A stretch of DNA of 64,000 nt from Pelagirhabdus alkalitolerans. Its GTDB lineage: Bacteria; Bacillota; Bacilli; Bacillales; Amphibacillaceae. Positions within the stretch are counted from its first letter, which is position 1. Every line of letters begins with the position of its first letter. The stretch spans positions 310,001 through 374,000 of the forward strand of contig NZ_FMYI01000001.1 of assembly GCF_900096905.1 (NCBI RefSeq). The letters are read 5' to 3'. The notes under the pieces were generated by a model, which worked only from the letters and a program-made list of their open reading frames with translations, made no database searches and was not told where the DNA came from. Positions 1 through 8,022 of this stretch are shown in pieces. Both the position numbers and the translations under genes were made by a program.

Positions 1-98
1 CCAGAATTAGTCGATCAATACGTGAAAGATTAAGTGAATTGGTATATGATAAGAAATCGAGATTAACGCCTGAATTTTTCAGTCCACTAGCACTAGGG

Positions 99-593
99 TT
101 AATTTCGATTTCTTCGTCTTTTTCTCTCATCAGACTTCACAAAATCAATCGCCACGACAATGGCTAAAATAAGAATTTCAAGTGATGGTTTACCAATATC
201 AATCACATACGTGTCGCCCCATGTGAACCACTTCTCTTCAACACGTGCAATGCGAGTTCCATCTTTCGTAATCTCAAACTGCTTGTCCCACCAATCACCT
301 GAAACATCAATGCCAGCACCTGCTATATTAAAACGGGCTTTAAACAATGACAGCTCTTTGTTAATCACGACGTTCTCTTCGCCGTCAACATCGACATAAA
401 ACCGAGGCAAAAAGCTAAACACTTTCTTTTCAATCGTTGCGACTTCTTTTTCATCTGCTGTTTTGATCGTAAAACGTTTCGGTAAAGATAATATACTTCC
501 TTCAATGTAAAATCGGTCTTGTTCATGTTCATCTGTAATCGTAAAGCGTTCACCTAAACTGAAGACTTTTTGCTTCATCAATAATTGACTCAT
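99..593 (-). CDS. LURP-one-related (YxjI/DUF567-like) protein
   Basis: A 164-residue protein made of repeated short beta strands (for example FTITDEHEQDRFYIEGSI, then KRFTIKTADEKEVATIEKK), the pattern of the LURP-one-related/tubby C-terminal-like fold known from B. subtilis YxjI. Members are single-domain proteins of about 160-200 residues with no established enzymatic role; some have been proposed to bind membranes. A hydrophobic stretch near residues 138-152 precedes a basic tail. A GTG lies one codon upstream, but the ATG at 593 sits about 9 bases after GAGGGAG and is preferred. It is divergent from the membrane-protein gene at 765. Family assignment is from sequence pattern only. Confidence 0.8.
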   Translation of the reverse strand: MSQLLMKQKVFSLGERFTITDEHEQDRFYIEGSILSLPKRFTIKTADEKEVATIEKKVFSFLPRFYVDVDGEENVVINKELSLFKARFNIAGAGIDVSGDWWDKQFEITKDGTRIARVEEKWFTWGDTYVIDIGKPSLEILILAIVVAIDFVKSDERKRRRNRN

Positions 594-764
594 CACGATC
601 CACTCCCTCGTCTTTAGTTAATTAAAGTATAGTAGAGATTTTAATCGATTTCTACCTAATATTAGTAATTAACTGACAATTCTAAAAGATTTTTATGTTA
701 AAATGTTCACAAATTTGGGTATTGTTTTGTATAAGGTAAGTTTTTGAAAAAGGAGGTGGGCATC

Positions 765-1751
765 ATGCGACTGACGAGCTTTCTCTTGTTATCCGTCTTT
801 TCTGTTACCCTCTTCACATTGACATTGGCGCAAATGGTTCTCTCAAATGAACCTCCTATTTTGATTAGCTTATTCGCATTCCTATTTGGGACGATGTTAA
901 TTGCGTTAAGCAATGAATACGAAGACATTCGAATAAAAGGCCCACCTAAAGGACAAAACGGAGTTCATTTTGTCAACATGACGTTCGCCGTGATAATTGG
1001 GGCATCTGTGACTTATTTATTACACAATGCTTTACCGCTAAATGCGGTTATAGCAGCTGCCTTTGTTGGTATGGTTAGCGCCGTATTTTTCAAAAAGCAG
1101 GCAACCCCTCTCTATTGCGGTGCCTTTGTAGGGATGAGCTGTTCAACATTCTTACCTACACTCTTTTGTATATTTATCGCCGGCATTGTATCAGCATGTC
1201 TCTATCAATCAAGCCGTACATTCTTAAATGGTTACGGTGGAAAACTAGGCGCGATCGCTTTAGTCGGAACGTTTGTCTCAAGCATCGCCATGGGCCACCC
1301 TTTGCAGCAAGCACCATTAAATGACTGGAACCAAGGGATCATTTTGATCATCTATGCCATTGTAGCAAGCACGTTGACCTTTAGGTTACACAACTACTGT
1401 TCTGTAAGCCCTGTATTCGCCTCTAGTTTTGTGTCATTCGCTGGTACACTCCTCATTCTACTATTTAACCCTTCTAATAATGATCTAATTCTACTTGTTA
1501 TGATGGCTGGAACCTTTGCCGGCATGACCTCACTTAATCGTTTGCCTAGCACTAAATACTTGGTACTGACTGGTTTAGCAGTTGGGATCTTGTTCATGTT
1601 CAGTCAACCGTATTTTGACCTTGCAGGAGGTAAATTAGGATTGATTGCATTTATGGCTGTTTTATCAACACGCGGGATGATCGATTTGCTTCAATCCATT
1701 CGTTCTCGCATGCCAACCCGCTCACAAGTTAAACACCTTTTATCATCATGA
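765..1751 (+). CDS. Multi-pass membrane protein of unknown function
   Basis: A 328-residue very hydrophobic protein with about ten predicted membrane segments and short loops; no catalytic or transport motif is recognised. Several glycine-rich helices (for example around AFVGMSCSTFLPTLF) resemble small-molecule permeases, but this is not enough for a function. A TTG codon lies 21 bases upstream in frame, inside the ribosome binding site; AAGGAGGTG followed by GGCATC places the start at the ATG at 765. The gene appears monocistronic: a strong hairpin terminator follows at once, and the gene before it is divergent. Confidence 0.7.
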   Translation: MRLTSFLLLSVFSVTLFTLTLAQMVLSNEPPILISLFAFLFGTMLIALSNEYEDIRIKGPPKGQNGVHFVNMTFAVIIGASVTYLLHNALPLNAVIAAAFVGMVSAVFFKKQATPLYCGAFVGMSCSTFLPTLFCIFIAGIVSACLYQSSRTFLNGYGGKLGAIALVGTFVSSIAMGHPLQQAPLNDWNQGIILIIYAIVASTLTFRLHNYCSVSPVFASSFVSFAGTLLILLFNPSNNDLILLVMMAGTFAGMTSLNRLPSTKYLVLTGLAVGILFMFSQPYFDLAGGKLGLIAFMAVLSTRGMIDLLQSIRSRMPTRSQVKHLLSS

Positions 1752-1768
1752 TCAATCACTTAAAAAGG

Positions 1769-1804
1769 AGACAAGTCACAGGTTTTTATACCTATGACTT
1801 GTCT
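1769..1804 (+). terminator. Intrinsic terminator after the 765-1751 gene
   Basis: AGACAAGTCA pairs exactly with TGACTTGTCT, with an additional inner AGGT/ACCT pairing, followed by a T-rich run. It separates the membrane-protein gene from licT. Confidence 0.8.
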
Positions 1805-1900
1805 TATTGTCGTTTCTTGACACTTCATAATGACTGTGATAGAACGTTAATTAAGTAAATCGTTCGAAAAGAGTATGATTTTTAAAATGGAGGTCGTGAA

Positions 1901-2776
1901 ATGGAGATTAAGAAAGTCCTAAATAATAACGTCGTCATTACGATGAATGAACACGATCAAGAAATGGTTGTCATGGGGAAAGGTTTAGCTTTTCAAAAAA
2001 GACCGGGTGAAGTCATTGACCCTGATCAAATTGAGAAAACCTTCATTCTTCAGAACTTAGAGACTTCGGAAAAACTGAACGAATTATTAAAACATACATC
2101 TGAAAAGTATTTAGACATCTCATCAGAAATACTCGCGCACGCTCAATCGATTCTCCCCTATCAGCTAGATGAATACTTATATGTGGCCTTAACCGATCAC
2201 ATTAGTTTCGCCATTTCACGTTACGAACAAGGAATTGAACTAAAAAACAACCTGCTTTATGAAGTGAGAAAATACTACAAGAAAGAATTTGAAATCGCTC
2301 AAACCGCACTTGATATTATTCAAAAGCATACGGGTGCTCGTTTGCCAGAAGATGATGCGGGATCAATCGCGCTTCACTTAGTCAACAGTCAAATATCGGG
2401 TGAGAACATGCAAACCGCCGTACAAATGACCGATATGGTTAATAGTATTTTAAACATCGTGAAATATTATTACCAAATGGATCTCGATGAAAGCTCCATT
2501 AACTATGAACGGTTTGTGACACATTTAAGATATTTCTCCATTCGTTTCGTCAGAAAAGAAAAAGCTGATGACACCGTTGACGATTTTCTGCACGATCAAG
2601 TCATGCTTAAATATCAGCACGCGTACGCCTGTACAGAACGGATCAATCTATTTTTAGAAAAAAACTATAATTGGTCTCTATCACAAGATGAAAAAGTTTA
2701 TTTGACCGTTCATATTCATCGCGTGACGAATCGACACAACAAATCAGAGGATATGAAAAATAGTGAAAACGCTTAA
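1901..2776 (+). CDS. licT: BglG/LicT-family transcriptional antiterminator
   Basis: A 291-residue RNA-binding antiterminator. Residues 1-56 form the CAT RNA-binding domain (MEIKKVLNNNVVIT, then GKGLAFQKRPGE); two PRD regulatory domains follow, with the conserved histidines in TDHISF and IALHLV (PRD1) and in FVTHLRYF and LTVHIHR (PRD2) that the PTS phosphorylates in this family. The start ATG follows TGGAGGTCGTGAA. A RAT-like element and terminator lie just downstream, before the beta-glucoside PTS gene, which is the expected target: in the presence of substrate LicT would stabilise the RAT hairpin and allow read-through. Length and domain order are normal. Confidence 0.95.
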   Translation: MEIKKVLNNNVVITMNEHDQEMVVMGKGLAFQKRPGEVIDPDQIEKTFILQNLETSEKLNELLKHTSEKYLDISSEILAHAQSILPYQLDEYLYVALTDHISFAISRYEQGIELKNNLLYEVRKYYKKEFEIAQTALDIIQKHTGARLPEDDAGSIALHLVNSQISGENMQTAVQMTDMVNSILNIVKYYYQMDLDESSINYERFVTHLRYFSIRFVRKEKADDTVDDFLHDQVMLKYQHAYACTERINLFLEKNYNWSLSQDEKVYLTVHIHRVTNRHNKSEDMKNSENA

Positions 2777-2777
2777 A
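2764..2777 (+). promoter_or_regulatory. Candidate cre site at the 3' end of licT
   Basis: TGAAAACGCTTAAA matches the CcpA-site pattern TGWAANCGNTNWCA at 13 of 14 positions. A second, weaker site (TGTAAGCGTGTTAA) lies at 2797-2810, just after a TTGACT (2785-2790) that could be a -35 box. Catabolite repression of a beta-glucoside operon is normal in Bacillaceae; binding is inferred. Confidence 0.4.
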
Positions 2778-2861
2778 TTTTGTCTTGACTTACTTATGTA
2801 AGCGTGTTAATTTTAAAGTGTTAATATTAACGAAACGCAAAAATTGTATACTAAACGTTTA

Positions 2862-2888
2862 GGAATGTTACCTGAATTGGGCATAACC
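2862..2888 (+). promoter_or_regulatory. RAT antiterminator RNA element (LicT target)
   Basis: The stretch GGAATGTTACCTGAATTGGG followed by CATAACC closely resembles known LicT/SacY-type RATs (GGATTGTTACTG...GGCAAAACC). Its 3' end overlaps the first bases of the terminator stem that begins at 2885, so the two folds are mutually exclusive, as required for this mechanism. Confidence 0.85.
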
Positions 2889-2962
2889 TGAACTAATCTA
2901 CACAAGATGTCGCACGTACGTGTGTGCCGTCTGTCTCCTGTAGATTAGTTCAGGTTTTTTTA
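2885..2962 (+). terminator. RAT-controlled terminator before bglP
   Basis: An 18-bp perfect stem (AACCTGAACTAATCTACA at 2885-2902 with its complement at 2939-2956) closes a 36-base loop that contains its own small GCAC/GTGC hairpin; a run of seven T follows. It ends about 40 bases before the bglP start. Confidence 0.9.
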
Positions 2963-2997
2963 TTCAAATTTTTTAAAATAAGAAAGGGTGGCTTACA

Positions 2998-4926
2998 ATG
3001 GCTCATGAACAATTAGCAAAAGACATTCTCGAAAATGTCGGCGGAAAAGACAATGTAAAAAGTGTCGTTCACTGTATTACACGACTTCGTTTTAAATTAA
3101 AAGACGAAGACAAAGCAAACACCGAAACACTTAAAAATATGGACGGTGTTGTCACGGTTATGAAAAGTGGCGGCCAATACCAGGTCGTCATCGGTAACCA
3201 CGTACCGGATGTTTATAAAGCAGTGGCAGAAGAAGGTGGTTTCACTGAACAACAAGCAAGTGATGAGGACAATGGTGAACAGGGGAGTCTATTCGATCGT
3301 TTCATCGATATGATCTCGGGGATTTTCACACCAATCTTAAGTGTCCTTGCAGCTTCTGGTATGATCAAAGGTTTCAATGCTTTATTTATAGCACTTGGCT
3401 GGTTAACCGAAGCCGATGGTACGTATATTGTACTTGATGCAACGGGCGATGCACTCTTTTACTTCTTACCGGTTATTTTAGGTTACTCAGCGATGAAAAA
3501 GTTTGGTGGAACCCCGTTTCTTGGTATGGTGATCGGGATGGCGCTTGTCTATCCAGCGCTTGAAGGGATTCCAGAAGCTGGAGATCCTTTATATACACTA
3601 TTCACTGGTACTATGTTTGAATCACCTGTCTATATTGAATTTCTAGGCATACCAGTTATTTTGATGACTTACTCGATGTCAGTTATTCCAATTGTTATTG
3701 CAACACTATTTGCTGCAAAATTAGAAAAATCATTTAAAAAGGTTATTCCATCTGTCGTTCAGATGTTCTTAGTCCCAATGTTTACGTTACTCATTGTCGT
3801 TCCTTTAACATTTATTATTATTGGACCGATTGCAACATGGGCATCTCAACTCGTTAGTGAAGTGGCAATGGGTGCTTATAGCTTAAGCCCTGTTATTGCT
3901 GGTATATTCTTAGGTTTCTTCTGGTTAGTCTTTGTTATGTTCGGTCTACACTGGGGACTTGTACCGATTGCGATGAACAATTTTGCCGTTCACGGTCAAG
4001 ACTCTGTATTAGCACTAATATTTGCACATTCATTCGCATTAGCCGGTGCAATATTAGCGGTTTGGATTAAATCAAATAATCAAAACACTAAAACATTAAG
4101 TGCACCCGCCTTTATATCATCTGTATTCGGGGTTACTGAGCCGGGTATGTACGGGATTGTTTTACCGTTGAAATGGCCATTTATTTATACATTAATTTCA
4201 TCTGCTGTCGGTGGTGCCATTCTTGGTTTCTTCAACACAACTGGCTATGTTATGGGCGGACTTGGTATTTTCCAAATCCCAAGTTTCATCGGACCAGATG
4301 GATTTGATGCAGGTCTATTCGGTGCACTCATCGCAGCTGTTGTTGGCTTTGTTTTAGCCTTTGTCTTAACTTACTTCTTCTTCAACATTCGTAAATTTGA
4401 AGAAAACGAAGAAGCATCAGGTAATAAAGCATCTAAGCCATCTGTCGAACCTATTAATGGACCCGTTCAAAACGCTGTTGTAACAAGCCCTATTGTTGGT
4501 CGCGTCACACCATTAGAAAAAATTGATGATACTGCTTTTGCATCTGGTGCGATTGGTAAAGGGATTGCGATTGAACCTGATGAAAATACGGTTTACGCAC
4601 CAGTAGCTGGAACAGTTACGACACTATTTCCAACTCATCATGCTGTAGGCATCACTTCTGATGAAGGTGCAGAAATCTTGATTCATGTTGGGATGGATAC
4701 GGTAAAATTAGATGGTAAACATTTTGAAGCAAAAGTTGCTCAAGGTGATCGAGTTGAAAGAGGACAAACTATTCTTGAATTTGATCGTAAAGAAATCGAA
4801 GCAGAAGGCTATGCGCTAACAACACCTGTTATCGTAACGAACCATCAACAATTCGATATTTCGATTATCGACTTAGACAAAACAACACTTGACGATTTAA
4901 TTTTAGAACTCAGAGCAAAAGCCTAA
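2998..4926 (+). CDS. bglP: PTS beta-glucoside-specific EIIBCA
   Basis: A 642-residue three-domain sugar permease of the glucose-sucrose PTS superfamily. Order: IIB (residues 1-90, phosphorylated Cys26 in HCITRLRF), membrane IIC (about 105-465, including the GLHWG and GVTEPGMYG loops), and IIA (about 490-640, phosphorylated histidine near 563 in HVGMDTVKL). It imports and phosphorylates aryl-beta-glucosides or cellobiose-like sugars. The gene follows the LicT-controlled terminator and is followed 68 bases later by a GH1 6-phospho-beta-glucosidase. The ribosome site AAAGGGTGG supports the ATG. The exact beta-glucoside cannot be told from the sequence. Confidence 0.95.
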   Translation: MAHEQLAKDILENVGGKDNVKSVVHCITRLRFKLKDEDKANTETLKNMDGVVTVMKSGGQYQVVIGNHVPDVYKAVAEEGGFTEQQASDEDNGEQGSLFDRFIDMISGIFTPILSVLAASGMIKGFNALFIALGWLTEADGTYIVLDATGDALFYFLPVILGYSAMKKFGGTPFLGMVIGMALVYPALEGIPEAGDPLYTLFTGTMFESPVYIEFLGIPVILMTYSMSVIPIVIATLFAAKLEKSFKKVIPSVVQMFLVPMFTLLIVVPLTFIIIGPIATWASQLVSEVAMGAYSLSPVIAGIFLGFFWLVFVMFGLHWGLVPIAMNNFAVHGQDSVLALIFAHSFALAGAILAVWIKSNNQNTKTLSAPAFISSVFGVTEPGMYGIVLPLKWPFIYTLISSAVGGAILGFFNTTGYVMGGLGIFQIPSFIGPDGFDAGLFGALIAAVVGFVLAFVLTYFFFNIRKFEENEEASGNKASKPSVEPINGPVQNAVVTSPIVGRVTPLEKIDDTAFASGAIGKGIAIEPDENTVYAPVAGTVTTLFPTHHAVGITSDEGAEILIHVGMDTVKLDGKHFEAKVAQGDRVERGQTILEFDRKEIEAEGYALTTPVIVTNHQQFDISIIDLDKTTLDDLILELRAKA

Positions 4927-4994
4927 CAGAGAAAAAAGCGGAGTTGGTATTAACCCAACTCCTCACATCAATCAATTATAAGGAGGACAACAAC

Positions 4995-6425
4995 ATGTAT
5001 CAATTTCCAAAAGACTTTTTATGGGGCGGTGCAACCGCAGCCAACCAATTTGAAGGTGCTTACCAAGAAGGCGGGAAAGGACTCAATTTAGCTGACGTTC
5101 TACCAGGTGGCAAGAAGCGATTAGAACTTATGGGATCAACCGGTTTTGATTTTGAAATCGATCAATCAAAATATACCTACCCAAACCATGAAGGCATCGA
5201 CTTCTATCATCGTTATAAAGAAGACATTGCGTTATTTGCTGAAATGGGTTTTAAAGTATTCAGGTTAAGTATTGCATGGAGTCGAATCTTCCCTAATGGA
5301 GATGAAACCCATCCAAACGAGGAAGGACTTGCCTTTTATGATCGTGTCTTTGATGAACTGCATAAACACGGAATTGAACCACTCGTCACTATTGCACACT
5401 ATGAAACGCCCCTTCATTTAATCAAAGAATATGGTGGCTGGCGTAATCGCAAGCTGATTGAATTTTTCGATCGTTATGTTGAAACGATTTTGACACGTTA
5501 CAAAAATAAAGTGAAGTATTGGTTAACGTTCAATGAAATAAACGGCGCGACACATATGCCTTTATTCGGGCTTGGTTTCTCACCTGAAAATGAAGAAACA
5601 CGCCTGCAAGATAGTTTCCAAGGCCTTCACCATCAATTTGTGGCAAGTGCACGCACAGTCAAAAAAGCAAAAGAGATCATTCCTAAATCACAAGTTGGCT
5701 GTATGTTGATTTATGCGCCGGTTTATCCATTTGATTCAAACCCAGAAAACGTGATGCACGCACGTCGTGAGTCAGACTTATTCAATTTCTTCTGTGGTGA
5801 CGTTCAAGTTCGCGGGGAATACCCTTACTTTGCCAAGCGTTATTTCGAAGAAAATGACATTAAACTTGATATTAAAGAAGGGGATTTAGAAACAATCAAA
5901 GAAGGGACAGTCGACTTTATTTCATTTAGTTACTATATGTCCCGTACCGATAAAAAAGAAAAAACACCTGAAGAAATGGGACAAGGTAACTTAGTCGGCG
6001 GTGTGAAAAATCCATTCTTAAAAGCAAGTGACTGGGGATGGGAAATTGATCCGGTTGGCTTAAGAATTGCACTAAATGAATTATATGGCCGTTATGAAAA
6101 GCCACTTATGATCGTTGAAAACGGTCTTGGTGCTTATGACAAAGTCGAAGAAGATGGCTCGATCCAAGACGATTACAGAATTGATTACCTTCGTGAGCAC
6201 ATCAAACAAATGGGTGAAGCTGTTAAAGATGGCGTTGACCTCATTGGCTATACAAGCTGGGGTTGTATCGACTTAGTGAGCGCATCTAGCGGTCAATATG
6301 CTAAACGTTACGGGTTTATCTACGTTGATAAACACGATGACGGCTCAGGTACACTTGAAAGAAAACGCAAAAAATCATTCTATTGGTATAAAGATGTCAT
6401 TGAATCAAATGGTCAAAAACTATAA
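4995..6425 (+). CDS. bglA: 6-phospho-beta-glucosidase, GH1
   Basis: A 476-residue cytoplasmic glycoside hydrolase family 1 enzyme that would split the phosphorylated beta-glucoside delivered by BglP into glucose-6-phosphate and aglycone. The N-terminal FLWGGATAANQFEGAY signature, the acid/base glutamate in TFNEIN (Glu181) and the nucleophile in VENGLG (Glu375) are all present. Near the C-terminus SSGQYAKRYGFIYVD carries the Lys/Tyr phosphate-binding positions typical of 6-phospho members. A longer frame exists upstream, but AAGGAGG nine bases before the ATG at 4995 fixes the start. Last gene of the operon; a large hairpin-rich element follows. Confidence 0.95.
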   Translation: MYQFPKDFLWGGATAANQFEGAYQEGGKGLNLADVLPGGKKRLELMGSTGFDFEIDQSKYTYPNHEGIDFYHRYKEDIALFAEMGFKVFRLSIAWSRIFPNGDETHPNEEGLAFYDRVFDELHKHGIEPLVTIAHYETPLHLIKEYGGWRNRKLIEFFDRYVETILTRYKNKVKYWLTFNEINGATHMPLFGLGFSPENEETRLQDSFQGLHHQFVASARTVKKAKEIIPKSQVGCMLIYAPVYPFDSNPENVMHARRESDLFNFFCGDVQVRGEYPYFAKRYFEENDIKLDIKEGDLETIKEGTVDFISFSYYMSRTDKKEKTPEEMGQGNLVGGVKNPFLKASDWGWEIDPVGLRIALNELYGRYEKPLMIVENGLGAYDKVEEDGSIQDDYRIDYLREHIKQMGEAVKDGVDLIGYTSWGCIDLVSASSGQYAKRYGFIYVDKHDDGSGTLERKRKKSFYWYKDVIESNGQKL

Positions 6426-6434
6426 AGATACGTT

Positions 6435-6718
6435 AAGAGTCTGAGACAAAAGTAAATAAGTCAATGTAATAGCCGGACAAAAATAGTATTTTAACTATTT
6501 TTGTCCGGCTATTTGTTTACATATCTCACAGCAATCTGAAATGGATGAGACTCTTGCGGGAAAAGCACGAGCTGAAGATCCACTTTAGAAGCGATTTTTG
6601 CTTCTAAAGTTAGCTGAGGCCGTGCCCGCAGAAAGGGAGTCCATTTCAGATTGCGGTGACCTTTTGATCGGATTGTTCGTGTTTTAAGATATTCATTTTT
6701 GTTTTGTCCCAGACTCTT
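6435..6718. repeat. Large nested inverted-repeat element (probable interspersed repeat)
   Basis: The outer arms AAGAGTCTGAGACAAAA (6435-6451) and TTTTGTCCCAGACTCTT (6702-6718) pair at 16 of 17 positions. Inside are a perfect 19-bp hairpin at 6469-6512 (stem starting ATAGCCGGACAAAAATAGT) and a long branched hairpin at 6531-6654 with 15 perfect terminal pairs (starting GCAATCTGAAATGGA), GCGGG/CCCGC pairs and a 10-bp tip hairpin (CTTTAGAAGC/GCTTCTAAAG). The core resembles the dispersed CTGCGGGAA...CCCGC-GAAAGGGAGTC intergenic repeats I recall from other Bacillaceae. It fills the gap between bglA and sodC, has no coding potential, and its distal part can terminate transcription in either direction. 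Confidence 0.75.
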
Positions 6719-6797
6719 TTTTATCGTGAATTTATAGGTTTAATTTTACCTAAAGGTGTAGAAACTATTTAACGACACAACAATTAGGAGGTTTGAT

Positions 6798-7388
6798 ATG
6801 AAGAGAGTTGGGCAAAGTTTATTGACCATCATGATTATTATTAGCTTGTCAGCATGCGCAGAGCAAGATCAACAAGACACTAGATCAGGTGATGATCAAC
6901 TTGATGAGTCTATTGAAGTGAGTGCACATGATTTAAAAGAAGTGGAAGTGACCTTGATGAATACAGAGGGTAACCCTGTTGCAAATGCCACATTAACAGA
7001 AAAAGAAGAAGGCGGTGTGAACATTATTTTTGAAGGACAAGACTTACCACCGGGTGAGCTTGGCTTTCATATCCACGACGTAGGAGAGTGCATTCCACCA
7101 AATTTCGAATCAGCCGGTGGGCATTATAATCCAACAGATAGTAAACACGGATTCAATCATCCCGAAGGACCCCATGCAGGTGATTTAGAAAATATTCATG
7201 TGAATGAAGATGGCACTGTTTATGCAGAAGTTGAGGCGCCGATGGTTTCACTGAAACGTGACCATGAGAACACTCTTTTCACAGAAGAGGGGACATCGCT
7301 CGTGATACACTCAGGCCCCGATGATTATTTTTCACAACCAGCTGGTGATGCTGGTGATCGCATCGCTTGTGGTGTGATTGGCGAATGA
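6798..7388 (+). CDS. sodC: Cu/Zn superoxide dismutase-like lipoprotein
   Basis: A 196-residue predicted lipoprotein: a lipobox ISLSAC at residues 15-20 would anchor it outside the membrane. The rest matches the Cu/Zn SOD fold: GFHIHDVGEC (copper histidines and first disulfide cysteine), AGGHYNP (bridging histidine), HPEGPHAGDL (zinc ligands) and DRIACGVI (second cysteine and the conserved arginine). Bacillus YojM proteins are similar but often lack some copper ligands; here all expected histidines appear present, so activity is plausible. An acidic linker separates the anchor from the domain. The start follows TTAGGAGGTTTGAT. Monocistronic. Confidence 0.9.
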   Translation: MKRVGQSLLTIMIIISLSACAEQDQQDTRSGDDQLDESIEVSAHDLKEVEVTLMNTEGNPVANATLTEKEEGGVNIIFEGQDLPPGELGFHIHDVGECIPPNFESAGGHYNPTDSKHGFNHPEGPHAGDLENIHVNEDGTVYAEVEAPMVSLKRDHENTLFTEEGTSLVIHSGPDDYFSQPAGDAGDRIACGVIGE

Positions 7389-7426
7389 AAGGTTGGGAGC
7401 ATGTTTATATGCTTCCAACCTTTTTA
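7388..7426. terminator. Bidirectional terminator between sodC and the 7434 lipoprotein
   Basis: The stem of AAAGGTTGGGAGCAT with ATGCTTCCAACCTTT, with one mismatch, and T runs on both strands serves two convergent genes. Confidence 0.85.
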
Positions 7427-7433
7427 CTTTTTT

Positions 7434-7994
7434 CTATTGATTTACTTTAAAGTCAACCGTTGCTTCCATCTCAATCCGCTCACTTGCACCATTTTCTTGT
7501 TCAACCGTAAAGTCTGTTCGAGCATTGATTTCATAAAACCCTCTTGGAAAGCCTTCACGTTCCATAAAATCCTCAACGAAGTCTATATAGTCCTGATCTT
7601 CTCCTTGACTATAGCCACCGCTCTTTTCATACGGTTCACGGTGTACTTCCCCTTGTTCAAGCGTGGTAGATAACCCGATATCTTCAACAGTTGAACCGAT
7701 CTCATAGCCACGTACCTTTTCTTCAATTAAAAAGAAAACAGCCGATGACGCATGTAGAATCGTCACCTCTTCCTCTTCACCTACATACTCAATCTCTCCG
7801 AATAAATTAACCTCTTCAGATTCATCATACGCCTCTTGTTCCGTCACTAAACGAAAGATAAAATCATCTTCTGACACGTAATCTTCTATTTGATTCACGT
7901 CATAGGCATCGATATCTGCTTGATCAATCGACTCCCCTGACTGACAGCCTACGAAGAAAACCATCAACACAATAAGTCCAAACCATTTCTTCAT
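7434..7994 (-). CDS. Putative lipoprotein, function unknown
   Basis: A 186-residue acidic protein with a short signal sequence and lipobox (FFVGC, residues about 12-16), so it is probably tethered outside the membrane. The reading frame extends 29 codons upstream, but AAAGGGTG six bases before the ATG at 7994 and the signal peptide fix the start there and remove the apparent overlap with ald. No catalytic motif is visible; the mature part is rich in Glu and Asp and ends in beta-strand-like segments (RTDFTVEQENG). It lies downstream of ald on the same strand and may be co-transcribed with it. Confidence 0.75.
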   Translation of the reverse strand: MKKWFGLIVLMVFFVGCQSGESIDQADIDAYDVNQIEDYVSEDDFIFRLVTEQEAYDESEEVNLFGEIEYVGEEEEVTILHASSAVFFLIEEKVRGYEIGSTVEDIGLSTTLEQGEVHREPYEKSGGYSQGEDQDYIDFVEDFMEREGFPRGFYEINARTDFTVEQENGASERIEMEATVDFKVNQ

Positions 7995-8022
7995 TGAAAA
8001 CACCCTTTTTTGAGACATGTTG

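Noticed and set aside
1..98. Possible 3' end of an upstream plus-strand gene
   Set aside because: Two frames are open at the left edge (PELVDQYVKD then stop at 33, and one reading RISRSIRERLSELVYD that runs into the minus-strand gene). With no context neither can be preferred.
7401..7673. 90-codon plus-strand open frame
   Set aside because: It lies antisense to the lipoprotein gene and across the terminator; no ribosome site and unlikely composition.
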